A DNA stretch of 18,757 nt from Clostridia bacterium (GTDB lineage: Bacteria > Bacillota_A > Clostridia > Christensenellales > Aristaeellaceae). The stretch lies in the NCBI GenBank assembly GCA_017464225.1, contig JAFUDW010000159.1, forward strand, positions 1-18,757, read 5' to 3'. Both the position numbers and the translations under genes were made by a program. The notes below the pieces were generated by a model that was given only the letters and a program-made list of their open reading frames with translations, made no database searches and had not been told where the DNA came from. Below are positions 1 through 7,419 of this stretch, piece after piece. The first letter of the stretch is position 1. Every line of letters starts with the position of its first letter.

Positions 1-688
1 AGGTGATATAGCTCATCTCCAGGTCGAAGCCCGTAAACTCGGTGGCATGCTTATTGGTGAAGCTCTTTTCGGCGCGGAACACCGGGCCCACCTCAAAGAT
101 GCGGTCAAACCCCGCGGCCATGGCCATCTGCTTATAGAACTGGGGGCTCTGGCTCAAATAGGCCTTGCGGTCAAAGTATTTAAGCTCAAACACGTCTGCG
201 CCCGATTCCGACGCCGCGGCGATCAGCTTGGGCGTGTGGATCTCCAGGAAGCCGCGCTCCAGCAGGAAAGAACGCATGGCGGCCACCAGAGCGGTCTGGG
301 CTTTGAAGATCAGAGTATTGCGGTCGCTGCGCAGGTCGATCCAGCGATAATCCAGACGGCTGTCGATGGCGGCGTCCTTGCTGATGGGCAGGGGCTCGGC
401 GATGGATTCAATCTTCATGGTCTCGGGCAGCATTTCGATCCCGCCCATTTTGACATAGCTGTTTTCCACCACGGGGCCTTCGGCGGTGATTACCGACTCC
501 ACGGTGAGCTGATCCACGATGGCGGCCACTTCGGGATACTTTTCCTTTTCCACGGTGAGCTGCACGCGGCCGGTGTAATCCCGGATCACCAGGAAGGCCA
601 TGGTACGCTTATTGCGGATGTTCTCCACAAAGCCCTGGATCTTGTTGACTTCGCCGATCTTCAGGTTGGCGATCAAGCTTCTTTCCAT
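1..688 (-). CDS. aspS: Aspartyl-tRNA synthetase, archaeal-type (aspartate--tRNA(Asp/Asn) ligase), N-terminal 229 residues
   Basis: This gene charges tRNA with aspartate in the cytoplasm. The frame is open from the ATG at 688 to the left edge, so only the N-terminal half is present. An OB-fold anticodon-binding domain covers about residues 1-100. It is followed directly by the class II catalytic core, with HTPK near 151, SQSPQFYKQ near 179 and motif 2 FRAEKSFTNKH near 204. There is no sign of the GAD insertion arrangement of the roughly 590-residue bacterial AspRS. The direct OB-to-core join and the wording of the motifs match the shorter archaeal-type enzyme that many Clostridia carry. In that family many members are non-discriminating and also charge tRNA-Asn for GatCAB, but I cannot prove this here. 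A GAAAGGAAG ribosome binding site lies upstream. The start is 27 bases after the hisS stop, so the two are probably cotranscribed. Confidence 0.93.
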   Translation of the reverse strand, partial: MERSLIANLKIGEVNKIQGFVENIRNKRTMAFLVIRDYTGRVQLTVEKEKYPEVAAIVDQLTVESVITAEGPVVENSYVKMGGIEMLPETMKIESIAEPLPISKDAAIDSRLDYRWIDLRSDRNTLIFKAQTALVAAMRSFLLERGFLEIHTPKLIAAASESGADVFELKYFDRKAYLSQSPQFYKQMAMAAGFDRIFEVGPVFRAEKSFTNKHATEFTGFDLEMSYIT

Positions 689-715
689 AACGATATCTCT
701 TCCTTTCGGTTGGTA

Positions 716-1978
716 TTACAGCAGGTCGGCCACCGCCTGGGCGGCGTCGGTCAGGGGCAGCTCGGTTTCCTCTTTGGTGGCCAGGTTGCGCAGCTTGATC
801 ACGCCGCGCTCATACTCCTCGCCGCCAACCAGGGCAATATATTTGGCGCCGATCTTATCGGCATACTTGAACTGGGCTTTGAGGCTGCGGCCGTTGAGAT
901 CGCTGTCGGCCTTCACGTTCAAACGGCGCAGCGACTGGGCGAAGGTAAAGGCCGGGATCTTCATATCGGCCCCCAGATTGGCCACGTACACGTCGGTCAC
1001 GGCGGGCGCGGGCGGCAGTAAGCCCTGGTTTTTGAGCTCGATCAATATGCGCTCAGCCCCGATGCCGAAACCCGCCGCCGGGGTGGCCGGGCCGCCCAGC
1101 TGCTCCACCAGCCCGTCGTAACGGCCGCCGCCGCACAGGGCAAGGCCCTCGCGGCCGGATTGCATGATGATCTCAAACACCGTTTTGGTGTAATAATCCA
1201 GGCCGCGCACGATGCGGGGATCAACCTGGAAGGGGATCTCCTGGGCGGTAAGCAGCGCTTGCAGCTGGTTAAAATGATCGCGGCATTCGTCGCAAAGGCA
1301 GTCCAGGATCACCGGAGCGTCCTTGACGATGGCCTTGCATTTTTCCTCCTTGCAATCCAGGATGCGCAGGGGATTCTTTTCAAAGCGTTCCTGACAGGTG
1401 GAACACATTTGATGAATGTTGTCCCCCAGGTATTGCTTGAGCGCCGCGTGATACTTTGGCCGGCAATTGGGGCAGCCGATGGAATTGATATGCACGCTCA
1501 GGTTTTTGAGCCCCAGGCTGCCCAGCATGCCCATCAGGGTAGAAATCAATTCGGCTTCCACCGTGGGCTCCTTGCCGCCGAAGCACTCCATACCAAACTG
1601 GTGATGCTCGCGCAGCCGTCCGCTCTGGGGATTCTCATAGCGGAAGATGGGCGCGTTGAGGTAGTATACCTTGCTGGGCAGCGTTTCGGCATACATATGG
1701 TTTTCAATGAAGGAGCGCACGGCGCCCGCCGTGCCCTCGGGCTTCAATGTGATGCTGCGGTCGCCCTTATCCTTAAAGGTATACATTTCCTTCTGCACGA
1801 TATCGGTGGTATCGCCCACGCCGCGCAGAAACAGCTCGGTATGCTCAAACACCGGGGTGCGGATCTCCCGGTATCCGGCCCTGGCCGCGGCCTCCCGCTC
1901 CTTCTGCTCAATCCATTGCCACATGTAGGCATCCTGGGGCAGCATATCCCGTGTGCCCTTGGGCGCTTGCACTTGCAT
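716..1978 (-). CDS. hisS: Histidyl-tRNA synthetase
   Basis: Class II synthetase of 420 residues that charges tRNA-His. The N-terminus MQVQAPKGTRDMLPQ is typical of HisRS. The class II motif 2 region FRYENPQSGRLREHHQFG starts near residue 112, and the HisRS signature RGLDYYTKTVFEI lies at 258-270. A C-terminal anticodon-binding domain follows from about residue 325. The insertion domain carries CxxC pairs at C169/C172 and C192/C195 plus C209 and C214, suggesting a structural zinc site. The open frame extends 26 codons further upstream, but that stretch runs through the T-box terminator. The ATG at 1978 has a GGGAGGGATC ribosome binding site and matches the family N-terminus. It is the first gene of the hisS-aspS unit under the T-box leader. 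Confidence 0.97.
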   Translation of the reverse strand: MQVQAPKGTRDMLPQDAYMWQWIEQKEREAAARAGYREIRTPVFEHTELFLRGVGDTTDIVQKEMYTFKDKGDRSITLKPEGTAGAVRSFIENHMYAETLPSKVYYLNAPIFRYENPQSGRLREHHQFGMECFGGKEPTVEAELISTLMGMLGSLGLKNLSVHINSIGCPNCRPKYHAALKQYLGDNIHQMCSTCQERFEKNPLRILDCKEEKCKAIVKDAPVILDCLCDECRDHFNQLQALLTAQEIPFQVDPRIVRGLDYYTKTVFEIIMQSGREGLALCGGGRYDGLVEQLGGPATPAAGFGIGAERILIELKNQGLLPPAPAVTDVYVANLGADMKIPAFTFAQSLRRLNVKADSDLNGRSLKAQFKYADKIGAKYIALVGGEEYERGVIKLRNLATKEETELPLTDAAQAVADLL

Positions 1979-1989
1979 ATGATCCCTCC

Positions 1990-2140
1990 CGTAAATAAAT
2001 AATCCCATGCATACGCATGGGACGAAATTGCTTTCGCGGTGCCACCCAGCTTGCACGTATCTGTGCCGCTTTGCTCCTTAACGCGGAACACGCCTGCCTT
2101 TCGGCAGGAAGCTCAGGGGGCGTCAATCCCGTCACAGCCG
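1990..2140 (-). promoter_or_regulatory. T-box leader of the hisS-aspS operon
   Basis: On the minus strand the T-box motif TGGGTGGCACCGCG lies at 2048-2035, a near-exact match to the consensus AGGGTGGNACCGCG. Downstream is an intrinsic terminator made of an 8-base-pair perfect stem at 2003-2022 (TCCCATGC / GCATGGGA) and a T-rich tract at 2002-1990. Upstream are a GNRA-capped hairpin (CCTGCC GAAA GGCAGG), a GCGTTAAGGAGC segment and a small stem GCAC/GTGC just before the T-box. T-box leaders bind uncharged tRNA and block termination. The acceptor-pairing element reads TGGC, which would pair with a tRNA whose discriminator base is G, as in tRNA-Asp or tRNA-Asn, not tRNA-His (C73). I could not assign the specifier codon with confidence. 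Confidence 0.85.
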
Positions 2141-2146
2141 AAAATT

Positions 2147-2176
2147 ATTATATACTGGCCAAATGGATTTTGTCAA
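2147..2176 (-). promoter_or_regulatory. Sigma-A-type promoter of hisS
   Basis: A perfect -35 TTGACA (2176-2171) and a perfect -10 TATAAT (2152-2147) are separated by 18 bases. The predicted start near 2140 leaves only about 90 bases before the T-box motif. Confidence 0.75.
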
Positions 2177-2203
2177 GGTTAAGAATGCGCGTTCACGACG
2201 GTA

Positions 2204-2237
2204 AAGGAAAAGGCCGCTCGGATCATTCCATGCGGCC
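2204..2237 (-). terminator. Intrinsic terminator of the MATE-LysR unit
   Basis: On the minus strand a GGCCGC/GCGGCC stem (2237-2212), extended by an inner TGGA/TCCG pairing, is followed by TTTTCCTTT. It lies about 30 bases after the LysR stop codon. Confidence 0.75.
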
Positions 2238-2265
2238 AATGCGATGCAAAGCGTCGGCGCTCCCA

Positions 2266-3156
2266 TCAGTTTTTCATCTCATTGTAATAGCGCACAATAT
2301 CGTCCAGGATGCCAAAATGCTCAAAGTCCTGGGTGTAGACGATATTGATCTCGCGCACCATGCTCAGGTTTTCAATGGGCAGGCAGACGATCTTCTTCTT
2401 TTTCAGCTCGTCCTGGCAAGCGCTCTTGGCCAGCACGGATACGCCGATATCCCGGCGGATCAGATCCTTGATGGTGGCAATGTTGTTGATCTCCAGCAGC
2501 ACGTTAAAATCATCCACGCTCATGTTATGCGCCTCCAGAGAGGAAACAAACAGATTGCGGGTATTGGAATCGGGCAGGCGCAGGATAAGCTTTTCCTTTT
2601 TGAGATCGCGGATGGTGACCATGCTCTGCCGGGCCAGCCGATGGGTGGGCGATACGGCCAGCACCAGGCTGTCGGTATCCAGCATCATATAGCGCAGGGC
2701 GGCGTCGCTGCCCTTGCCCTCCACAAAAGCGAAATCCAGCTCAAAATTGCGCAGCATATCATACAGCCGGGCGTTGGTATCGGTAATGATCTTAATGGTC
2801 ATGCCCTCGTGGGTATTCACGTAACGGGCCAATGCCTCGGCAATGGCGTTGCTCTCGGCTGTATGGGTGATGCCCACAGTGATGGAGGAAATCTGGTTCT
2901 TTTCTGTTTTCAGATCCCGGGACAGGTTATTATACAGCGCCAGCATGCGCTTGGCGTACTTGATCACGATCTCACCCTCGTGGGTGATATGCAGTTCGTT
3001 GCTGGCTCGGTCAAAAATATGGACGTTCAGCTCCTTTTCCAGCGCGCGGATATGCTGACTGACCGCCGGCTGGGTTAGCGAAAGCTGTTCGGCCGCCCGG
3101 GTAAAGCTGCCGGTTTCGGCCACCTTTAAAAGCGAATGTAATTTATTGCTGATCAT
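2266..3156 (-). CDS. LysR-family transcriptional regulator
   Basis: This 296-residue protein has the length and layout of a LysR-type regulator. The N-terminal winged helix-turn-helix includes VAETGSFTRAAEQLSLTQPA (about residues 12-31) and the recognition stretch AVSQHIRALEKEL. A linker helix leads to a periplasmic-binding-protein-like effector domain from about residue 90 to the end. The start at 3156 is preceded by GAGGGTTAT. The gene begins 15 bases after the stop of the upstream MATE transporter, so the two are probably one transcription unit. This arrangement suggests it may control the transporter or respond to its substrate. The effector is unknown, and LysR members often act at distant promoters as well. 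Confidence 0.94.
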   Translation of the reverse strand: MISNKLHSLLKVAETGSFTRAAEQLSLTQPAVSQHIRALEKELNVHIFDRASNELHITHEGEIVIKYAKRMLALYNNLSRDLKTEKNQISSITVGITHTAESNAIAEALARYVNTHEGMTIKIITDTNARLYDMLRNFELDFAFVEGKGSDAALRYMMLDTDSLVLAVSPTHRLARQSMVTIRDLKKEKLILRLPDSNTRNLFVSSLEAHNMSVDDFNVLLEINNIATIKDLIRRDIGVSVLAKSACQDELKKKKIVCLPIENLSMVREINIVYTQDFEHFGILDDIVRYYNEMKN

Positions 3157-3171
3157 ATAACCCTCAAATTT

Positions 3172-4599
3172 TTAAGCGTTGGCGGGAGCGCCGCGGCCGC
3201 TGTCGGTATCGGCCAGGATGGCCTCGGTTTTATAGCTGTGAGTTTGCAGGAAACGGATAAACAGCGCCATAGCCACCATGCTGCAGATCACATCGGTGAT
3301 GGGCGTGGCCATCACGATGCCCGAGGCCTGGAGCAGTCTGTTTAAAAGGAACATCATGGGGATATCCAGCACACCCTTGCGCAGGATGGCCAGTACAAAG
3401 GAGCGCCCGCCCTTGCCCGTAGCCTGGAAGAAGGAGATCACGGTATACGCCCATGCCGAGAAGGGGCCGCCCAGACACAGGATGCGCAGGAACAGCGCGC
3501 CGTCCGCCAGGGCGGAGGAGCCCTCGGAACGGATGAACAACGATACCAGCTGGCGGCTGAACGCCAGATTGAGCGCCATGCACATCACGGCCATGGTCAC
3601 CGACAGGATGCCGGAGTACAGCACGGTTTGCTTCATGCGCTTGAAGTTGCGGGCGGAATAATTGTAGCCGATCAGCGGCAGCACGCCTTGGGCCATGCCG
3701 CGCACGATGCAATGGGCCAGCATATTGATCTTTTTGGCCACGCCCAGACCGGCCTGGCAGGCGATGCCGTACACCGACATCAGGTTATCCAGCACGGCGT
3801 AGGAGATATTCTCCATCAGCGTCATCAGGCAAGCCGGCAGACCGGCGTTAAGCACGTCGAGCACCACCGAAACCTCCAGCATGTCCCGGGTGGGTTTAAA
3901 GCGCAGGCCGGACTGGGCATGATTGGCGCGGAGCACAAAGATGAAGTAGATCAGCGATATCACATTGGAAAGGGTGGTGGCCACGGCGGCGCCGATGATC
4001 TCGTTGCCGGGCTTTAACAGCACGAACATGAACAGCGGATCCAGAGCGATATTGAGAACGCCGCCCAGCATGATACCGATGCTGGCCTGCAGCGCCCGGC
4101 CCTCCGAACGGATCAGATGGGACAAAAGCGTGCTCATGGCGGTGAAAGCGCCGCCGATGGTGACAGTGATCAGCAGGTAGTTTTCGGCAAACTGGTGGGC
4201 CTCCGGGTCCTTGCCGCCCAGCAGATTGATAAACAGATCGGAAAACAGCAGCGTAAACAGCGAATAGACCAGCGTAAGCAGCAGACAGCCCCAGCAGGCG
4301 AAAGCGCTGGCCTGGCGCACCCGCGTGCGGTTATGGCTGCCCATGGCGCGAGCGATGACGCTGGAGCCGCCCACGCCAAACAGATTGGAAATGGCCGAAA
4401 GGAACATAAAGGCGGGCATGCAAACCGTTGCGGCGGTGATTTTCGCGTCGCTGCCAGTCTGGCCGATAAAGAACGTATCCGCCATATTATATATGACCAG
4501 TATGATCTGCCCCATCACCGTGGGGATGGCGAGGCGGAAAATGGCATTGATCACCGGGCTGCTTTCAAACAGCTCCCTGTCAACGGTTTTTGCCTTCAA
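3172..4599 (-). CDS. MATE-family multidrug/sodium antiporter
   Basis: Multidrug and toxin extrusion transporter. About 12 hydrophobic membrane segments are visible across two homologous halves. The family-typical opening ...AIFRLAIPTVMGQIILVIYN...ADTFFIG is present, as is FGVGGSSVIARAMG in the first half. I place the start at the TTG at 4599, which gives 476 residues. It has a strong GGAAGGGGG ribosome binding site eight bases upstream and gives a normal MATE N-terminus. A second in-frame TTG at 4674, preceded by GGAAG, would add 25 residues (AAKAAGLWRVFSFSLRIKRK onward) not expected in the family, and its codons run through a terminator-like hairpin. The substrate cannot be predicted. A LysR regulator follows after 15 bases. 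Confidence 0.93.
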   Translation of the reverse strand: MKAKTVDRELFESSPVINAIFRLAIPTVMGQIILVIYNMADTFFIGQTGSDAKITAATVCMPAFMFLSAISNLFGVGGSSVIARAMGSHNRTRVRQASAFACWGCLLLTLVYSLFTLLFSDLFINLLGGKDPEAHQFAENYLLITVTIGGAFTAMSTLLSHLIRSEGRALQASIGIMLGGVLNIALDPLFMFVLLKPGNEIIGAAVATTLSNVISLIYFIFVLRANHAQSGLRFKPTRDMLEVSVVLDVLNAGLPACLMTLMENISYAVLDNLMSVYGIACQAGLGVAKKINMLAHCIVRGMAQGVLPLIGYNYSARNFKRMKQTVLYSGILSVTMAVMCMALNLAFSRQLVSLFIRSEGSSALADGALFLRILCLGGPFSAWAYTVISFFQATGKGGRSFVLAILRKGVLDIPMMFLLNRLLQASGIVMATPITDVICSMVAMALFIRFLQTHSYKTEAILADTDSGRGAPANA

Positions 4600-4626
4600 G
4601 GATGCGGCCCCCTTCCGTTTGATACG

Positions 4627-4668
4627 TAAAGAAAACGAAAATACCCGCCAAAGCCCTGCGGCTTTGGC
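4627..4668 (-). terminator. Candidate attenuator hairpin in the MATE leader
   Basis: On the minus strand there is a perfect nine-base-pair stem (GCCAAAGCC/GGCTTTGGC, 4668-4647) with a four-base loop. It is followed by a T-rich run (GGGTATTTTCGTTTTCTTT). It lies between the predicted promoter at 4703-4731 and the preferred MATE start at 4599, so it could terminate transcription early. No riboswitch aptamer was recognised, because only about 28 bases separate the predicted transcript start from the hairpin. It could also act on translation from the TTG at 4674. Confidence 0.5.
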
Positions 4669-4702
4669 TGCCAAGTATCTTCCGGTTTATTATCTTGGAC
4701 GT

Positions 4703-4731
4703 ATTATAATTCATTTTCATATTTTTTTCAA
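4703..4731 (-). promoter_or_regulatory. Promoter of the MATE-LysR unit
   Basis: TTGAAA (4731-4726), 17 bases, then TATAAT (4708-4703) on the minus strand. The surrounding spacer from 4675 to 4901 is very AT-rich and otherwise shows no gene. Confidence 0.65.
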
Positions 4732-4901
4732 ATAATATTTTTATTGACTATTATAATTATTTATTATCCGAAGCAAGATTTATAAAATAAGATCGTTCTT
4801 TTGCCATTTTATAGGGATAGATGGACAATATTGCGATAAATCATTCTTATCTTTAAATTAGTTATTTTAATCAATGTATAGTGCTCATCAGCGGCGGCGT
4901 T

Positions 4902-4930
4902 TTGACATCCCTACCTGTCCATGATATAAT
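4902..4930 (+). promoter_or_regulatory. Perfect-consensus promoter of the yitT-like gene
   Basis: TTGACA (4902-4907), 17 bases, TATAAT (4925-4930). This is an exact sigma-A consensus, implying strong constitutive transcription unless a repressor binds. The gene start is 42 bases downstream of the -10. Confidence 0.8.
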
Positions 4931-4972
4931 ATAATTGATATCGGCCGCTGAGAGGCGCAAAAGGAGATCGCT

Positions 4973-5845
4973 ATGTCCCCCAATTTGACAAAGAAGAAAT
5001 ACTATCCCCTGGTCCGCGATTACTGCATGATATGCATCGGCACGCTGATTGCCGGCGCGTCCTACGCTTATTTTTTTGTTCCCAATAATATCGCCCCCGG
5101 CGGCATCACGGGCGTGGCCACGGTGGTAAACTATCTGCTGGGCAAGCCCTCGGTGGGCGCGCTGAGCTTTATCCTGAATATCCCCCTGTTCCTGCTGGGA
5201 TATAAAAGCGGCGGCAAAAGATTTGTATTCCGCTCCTTTACCGCGATGATGCTTTTATCGCTGTTCATCGATATCCTGCCCGGCTCGCCCATCACGGGCG
5301 ACGGCATGCTGGCCAGCATATTCGGCGGCATCTTGCTGGGCATCGGGCTGGGGCTGGTGCTGCGGGCCGGGGCCACCACAGGCGGCACAGATCTGGCGGC
5401 ACAGATGGTGCACAACCGCTTTACCTTCATATCGGTGGGCACCTTTCTGTTTGGGATCGACTGTATGGTGATCCTGCTGGCCGGCGTGGTGTTTGACGTT
5501 CAGGCGGCGCTGGTGGCACTGATCGCCCTGTACGTATCCACCAAGGTGATCGATACCGTGATCAAGGGCTGGAATACTGAACAGCAGATGATGATCATTT
5601 CCGATCAGGCCCAGGAAATCGCCCGGCGCATCAATACTGAAATGGATCGCGGCGCCACCTTCATCGATGCCACCGGCGCTTACACCGGCGAAAGGCGAGG
5701 CATGATCTACTGCGTGGTCACCCGGGCGCAGATCATGCAGGTAAAAAGCATAGTGGCGGGCCTTGATCCCCACGCTTTCGTTACCGTTTCCGACGCTCAC
5801 GAGGTGATGGGCGAGGGTTTCCGCAACTTCTCCTCCGGCCAATAA
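4973..5845 (+). CDS. YitT-family membrane protein (YitT membrane domain + DUF2179)
   Basis: This 290-residue protein has about five hydrophobic segments in residues 15-190, including GTLIAGASYAYFFVPNNIAP, GGITGVATVVNYLLG and LRAGATTGGTDLAAQMV, which are characteristic of the YitT family. A cytoplasmic C-terminal domain from about residue 205 (QMMIISDQAQEIARRI ... GATFIDATGAYTGE ... MIYCVVTRAQ) matches DUF2179. The molecular function of the family is poorly established. The start at 4973 has AAGGAG six bases upstream and follows a perfect-consensus promoter. No clear terminator is visible after the stop at 5845, so read-through into the next gene is possible. Confidence 0.93.
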   Translation: MSPNLTKKKYYPLVRDYCMICIGTLIAGASYAYFFVPNNIAPGGITGVATVVNYLLGKPSVGALSFILNIPLFLLGYKSGGKRFVFRSFTAMMLLSLFIDILPGSPITGDGMLASIFGGILLGIGLGLVLRAGATTGGTDLAAQMVHNRFTFISVGTFLFGIDCMVILLAGVVFDVQAALVALIALYVSTKVIDTVIKGWNTEQQMMIISDQAQEIARRINTEMDRGATFIDATGAYTGERRGMIYCVVTRAQIMQVKSIVAGLDPHAFVTVSDAHEVMGEGFRNFSSGQ

Positions 5846-5919
5846 GAGAAAAGACAATTTTTTCCTGTATTTCTGCCGTTTTCTTGCAGGAATTCCAATG
5901 ATTTTGTCAAATAATGGAA

Positions 5920-5941
5920 ATTGGGTATTTTTATACCAAAT
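5920..5941. repeat. Inverted repeat upstream of the SH3 gene
   Basis: Two nine-base arms (ATTGGGTAT and ATACCAAAT) with one mismatch surround a TTTT spacer, 92 bases upstream of the SH3 gene start. This could be an operator or a small hairpin. I see no convincing -35/-10 pair beside it. Confidence 0.35.
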
Positions 5942-6032
5942 ATTGCCATTTATTAAGGGAACAGCAAATCATTTACAGCCGTTTTATTGGCAGCGATGCA
6001 AACGCACCGCAAAAAACAAAGGAGGGTTTATC

Positions 6033-6740
6033 ATGAAAACCTCAAAGAAAATCGCGCGCGCTGTATCCGCTGCCCTCTGCCTGATGCTGCTGCTCGCCAG
6101 CATCCCCGCGTTGGCCGACACCTACGCCACCGTGCAGGGCGGCACGCTGAACCTGCGCCAGAAGGCCTCCACCAGCGCTAAGGTGCTGGGACAGTACCCC
6201 ACCGGCACCTGGGTCTCCATCCTGGAGCAGGGCGACACCTGGTGCAAGGTTTCCGTGGACGGCAAAACCGGGTACATGAAAACCAAGTACCTGACGAGCG
6301 CAGGCAAAAACACCATGTACGTGCGCACCAATACCGGCGTGGGCCTGAACCTGCGCACCGCCCCCAGCATGAGCGGCGAGATCATCACCTCCTTCCAGCC
6401 CGGCACCGCGGTGACCGTGCTCAAGAAGGGCGGCGGATGGTACTACGTATCCGTGGCGGGCCTCAAGGGGTATATGGGCAGCCAGTATCTGAGCGCGTCC
6501 GCCGGCAAATCCAGCAGCGGCAACGACTCTTCCCCCATCAAGTCGTATTCCTCCAAGCTGTTCAACCCCAACGGCGGCAGCATCGTCAATTTCCGTTCGG
6601 GCCCCAGCCTGAACAAATCCGTTATCGCCGCCTATCCCGTGGGTACCAGCGTGACCGTGCTCTCCAAGGAGAATAACTGGTGCAAGGTGGAAATCAACGG
6701 CCAGACCGGCTATGTAAGCGCTTACTTCCTCAAGCCCTGA
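6033..6740 (+). CDS. Secreted protein with three bacterial SH3 domains
   Basis: A 235-residue exported protein. A Sec signal peptide (MKTSKKIARA then a hydrophobic core, cleavage likely after IPALA near residue 28) leads into three SH3b (SH3_3-like) repeats at about residues 30-88, 95-154 and 174-234. Each has the NLR/NFR...P or S...G pattern (LNLRQKAST, LNLRTAPSMSG, VNFRSGPSLNK), a W[YC][YK]V strand and a closing GY[MV] motif. A Ser/Gly-rich linker separates repeats two and three. Such domains usually bind cell-wall peptides, and no catalytic domain is attached, so this is probably a wall-binding or sensing protein. The start at 6033 has GGAGG seven bases upstream. The open frame extends to 5898, but that part lacks a signal peptide and a ribosome binding site. 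Confidence 0.9.
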   Translation: MKTSKKIARAVSAALCLMLLLASIPALADTYATVQGGTLNLRQKASTSAKVLGQYPTGTWVSILEQGDTWCKVSVDGKTGYMKTKYLTSAGKNTMYVRTNTGVGLNLRTAPSMSGEIITSFQPGTAVTVLKKGGGWYYVSVAGLKGYMGSQYLSASAGKSSSGNDSSPIKSYSSKLFNPNGGSIVNFRSGPSLNKSVIAAYPVGTSVTVLSKENNWCKVEINGQTGYVSAYFLKP

Positions 6741-6770
6741 CGCGGGCACAAGCTGACATACAAATGATAC

Positions 6771-6804
6771 GGCGGCGGGATGTTCCCGCCGCCGGAGTTT
6801 TTTT
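6771..6804 (+). terminator. Intrinsic terminator of the SH3 gene
   Basis: A perfect nine-base-pair GC stem (GGCGGCGGG/CCCGCCGCC, 6771-6793) with an ATGTT loop, followed by GGAGTTTTTTTA, 31 bases after the stop codon. Confidence 0.93.
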
Positions 6805-6810
6805 ATTGGC

Positions 6811-6840
6811 ATTGGCGGATTTTAGGGATATACCGCCAAT
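6811..6840. repeat. Eight-base inverted repeat between convergent genes
   Basis: ATTGGCGG (6811-6818) and CCGCCAAT (6833-6840) form a perfect stem with a 14-base loop just after the SH3 terminator. The minus-strand PNPOx-like gene ends at 6940, so this could stop its transcript, but no T-run follows on that strand. The rest of 6841-6939 shows nothing I can name. Confidence 0.3.
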
Positions 6841-6939
6841 CTCAATCAACAAGCAGCAAAAAAGTATTTTCGCAGTATCAATAATTGGAAAGGGAGAATC
6901 GTTTATATCAAGGAAGAAAAATCTTCCCCCGTTTTCCCC

Positions 6940-7416
6940 TCATTTTTCATGCACGATCTTCCCGGTCATATGCTCCAGCTCGATGGCAAACACGGCGGTG
7001 GCGGGACCGGAGCGCTCAACTTCATCGTCAATATACGCCAGGTCTTGGGTATATTTAAGGCTCAATGCCCGGCTGATGCGGATGATCTCATGATAATCGG
7101 TAACCATGCGCACGCGGCCGAACACGATAACGCTGCGGATATAAGGCGCCCAATCGCCCTCCCGATACTCGCCCTGGTCATACACACAGTAGGAAACCTT
7201 GTCATACCGGGCCATGGCATCCATTTTATGCCCTTTTTTGCCGCTGTGGAAGTACAGGCATCCGTCCTCCTCGCAATACCAATGATCCATGGGCATGCCA
7301 TAGGGATAGCCGTCATCCCCCAGCACCGACAGCACGCCCCGGGGCTGCCTGATTAATATCTGCAGGCATTCCTCCCGGGAAAGCGCCTGTTTTTTCCGGC
7401 TCAGCTCACGAAACAC
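6940..7416 (-). CDS. Pyridoxamine 5'-phosphate oxidase-like flavin-binding protein
   Basis: A 158-residue member of the PNPOx-like split-barrel fold, close to the NimA-type group by its motifs. These are a GVLSVLGDDGYPYGMPMDHWY segment near residues 27-47, CLYFHSGKKGHKMDAM near 53-68, and a WAPYIRSVIVFGRVRMV strand near 89-105. The family binds FMN or F420, and many members are described only as flavoproteins or nitroimidazole-resistance-like. The substrate is unknown. The start is a GTG at 7416 with GGAGG nine bases upstream, lying inside the end of the preceding gene. Only three bases separate the two genes, which indicates translational coupling. Confidence 0.88.
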   Translation of the reverse strand: MFRELSRKKQALSREECLQILIRQPRGVLSVLGDDGYPYGMPMDHWYCEEDGCLYFHSGKKGHKMDAMARYDKVSYCVYDQGEYREGDWAPYIRSVIVFGRVRMVTDYHEIIRISRALSLKYTQDLAYIDDEVERSGPATAVFAIELEHMTGKIVHEK

Positions 7417-7419
7417 GCT

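Noticed and set aside
47..1021. Long plus-strand open frame of 324 codons
   Set aside because: It overlaps the aspS and hisS genes on the other strand, is His/Gly/Leu-rich like an antisense shadow, and resembles no protein family.
2017..3078. Plus-strand open frame of 353 codons
   Set aside because: It runs antisense through the T-box leader, a terminator and the LysR gene, and its composition is that of a shadow frame.
5898..6032. Upstream extension of the SH3 gene to an ATG at 5898
   Set aside because: The added residues bury the signal peptide and there is no ribosome binding site at 5898, whereas 6033 has a strong one.
6042..6812. Minus-strand open frame of 256 codons over the SH3 gene
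   Set aside because: It is the antisense of three SH3 repeats and is made of Gly/Ala/His-rich shadow residues. It begins beyond the plus-strand terminator.
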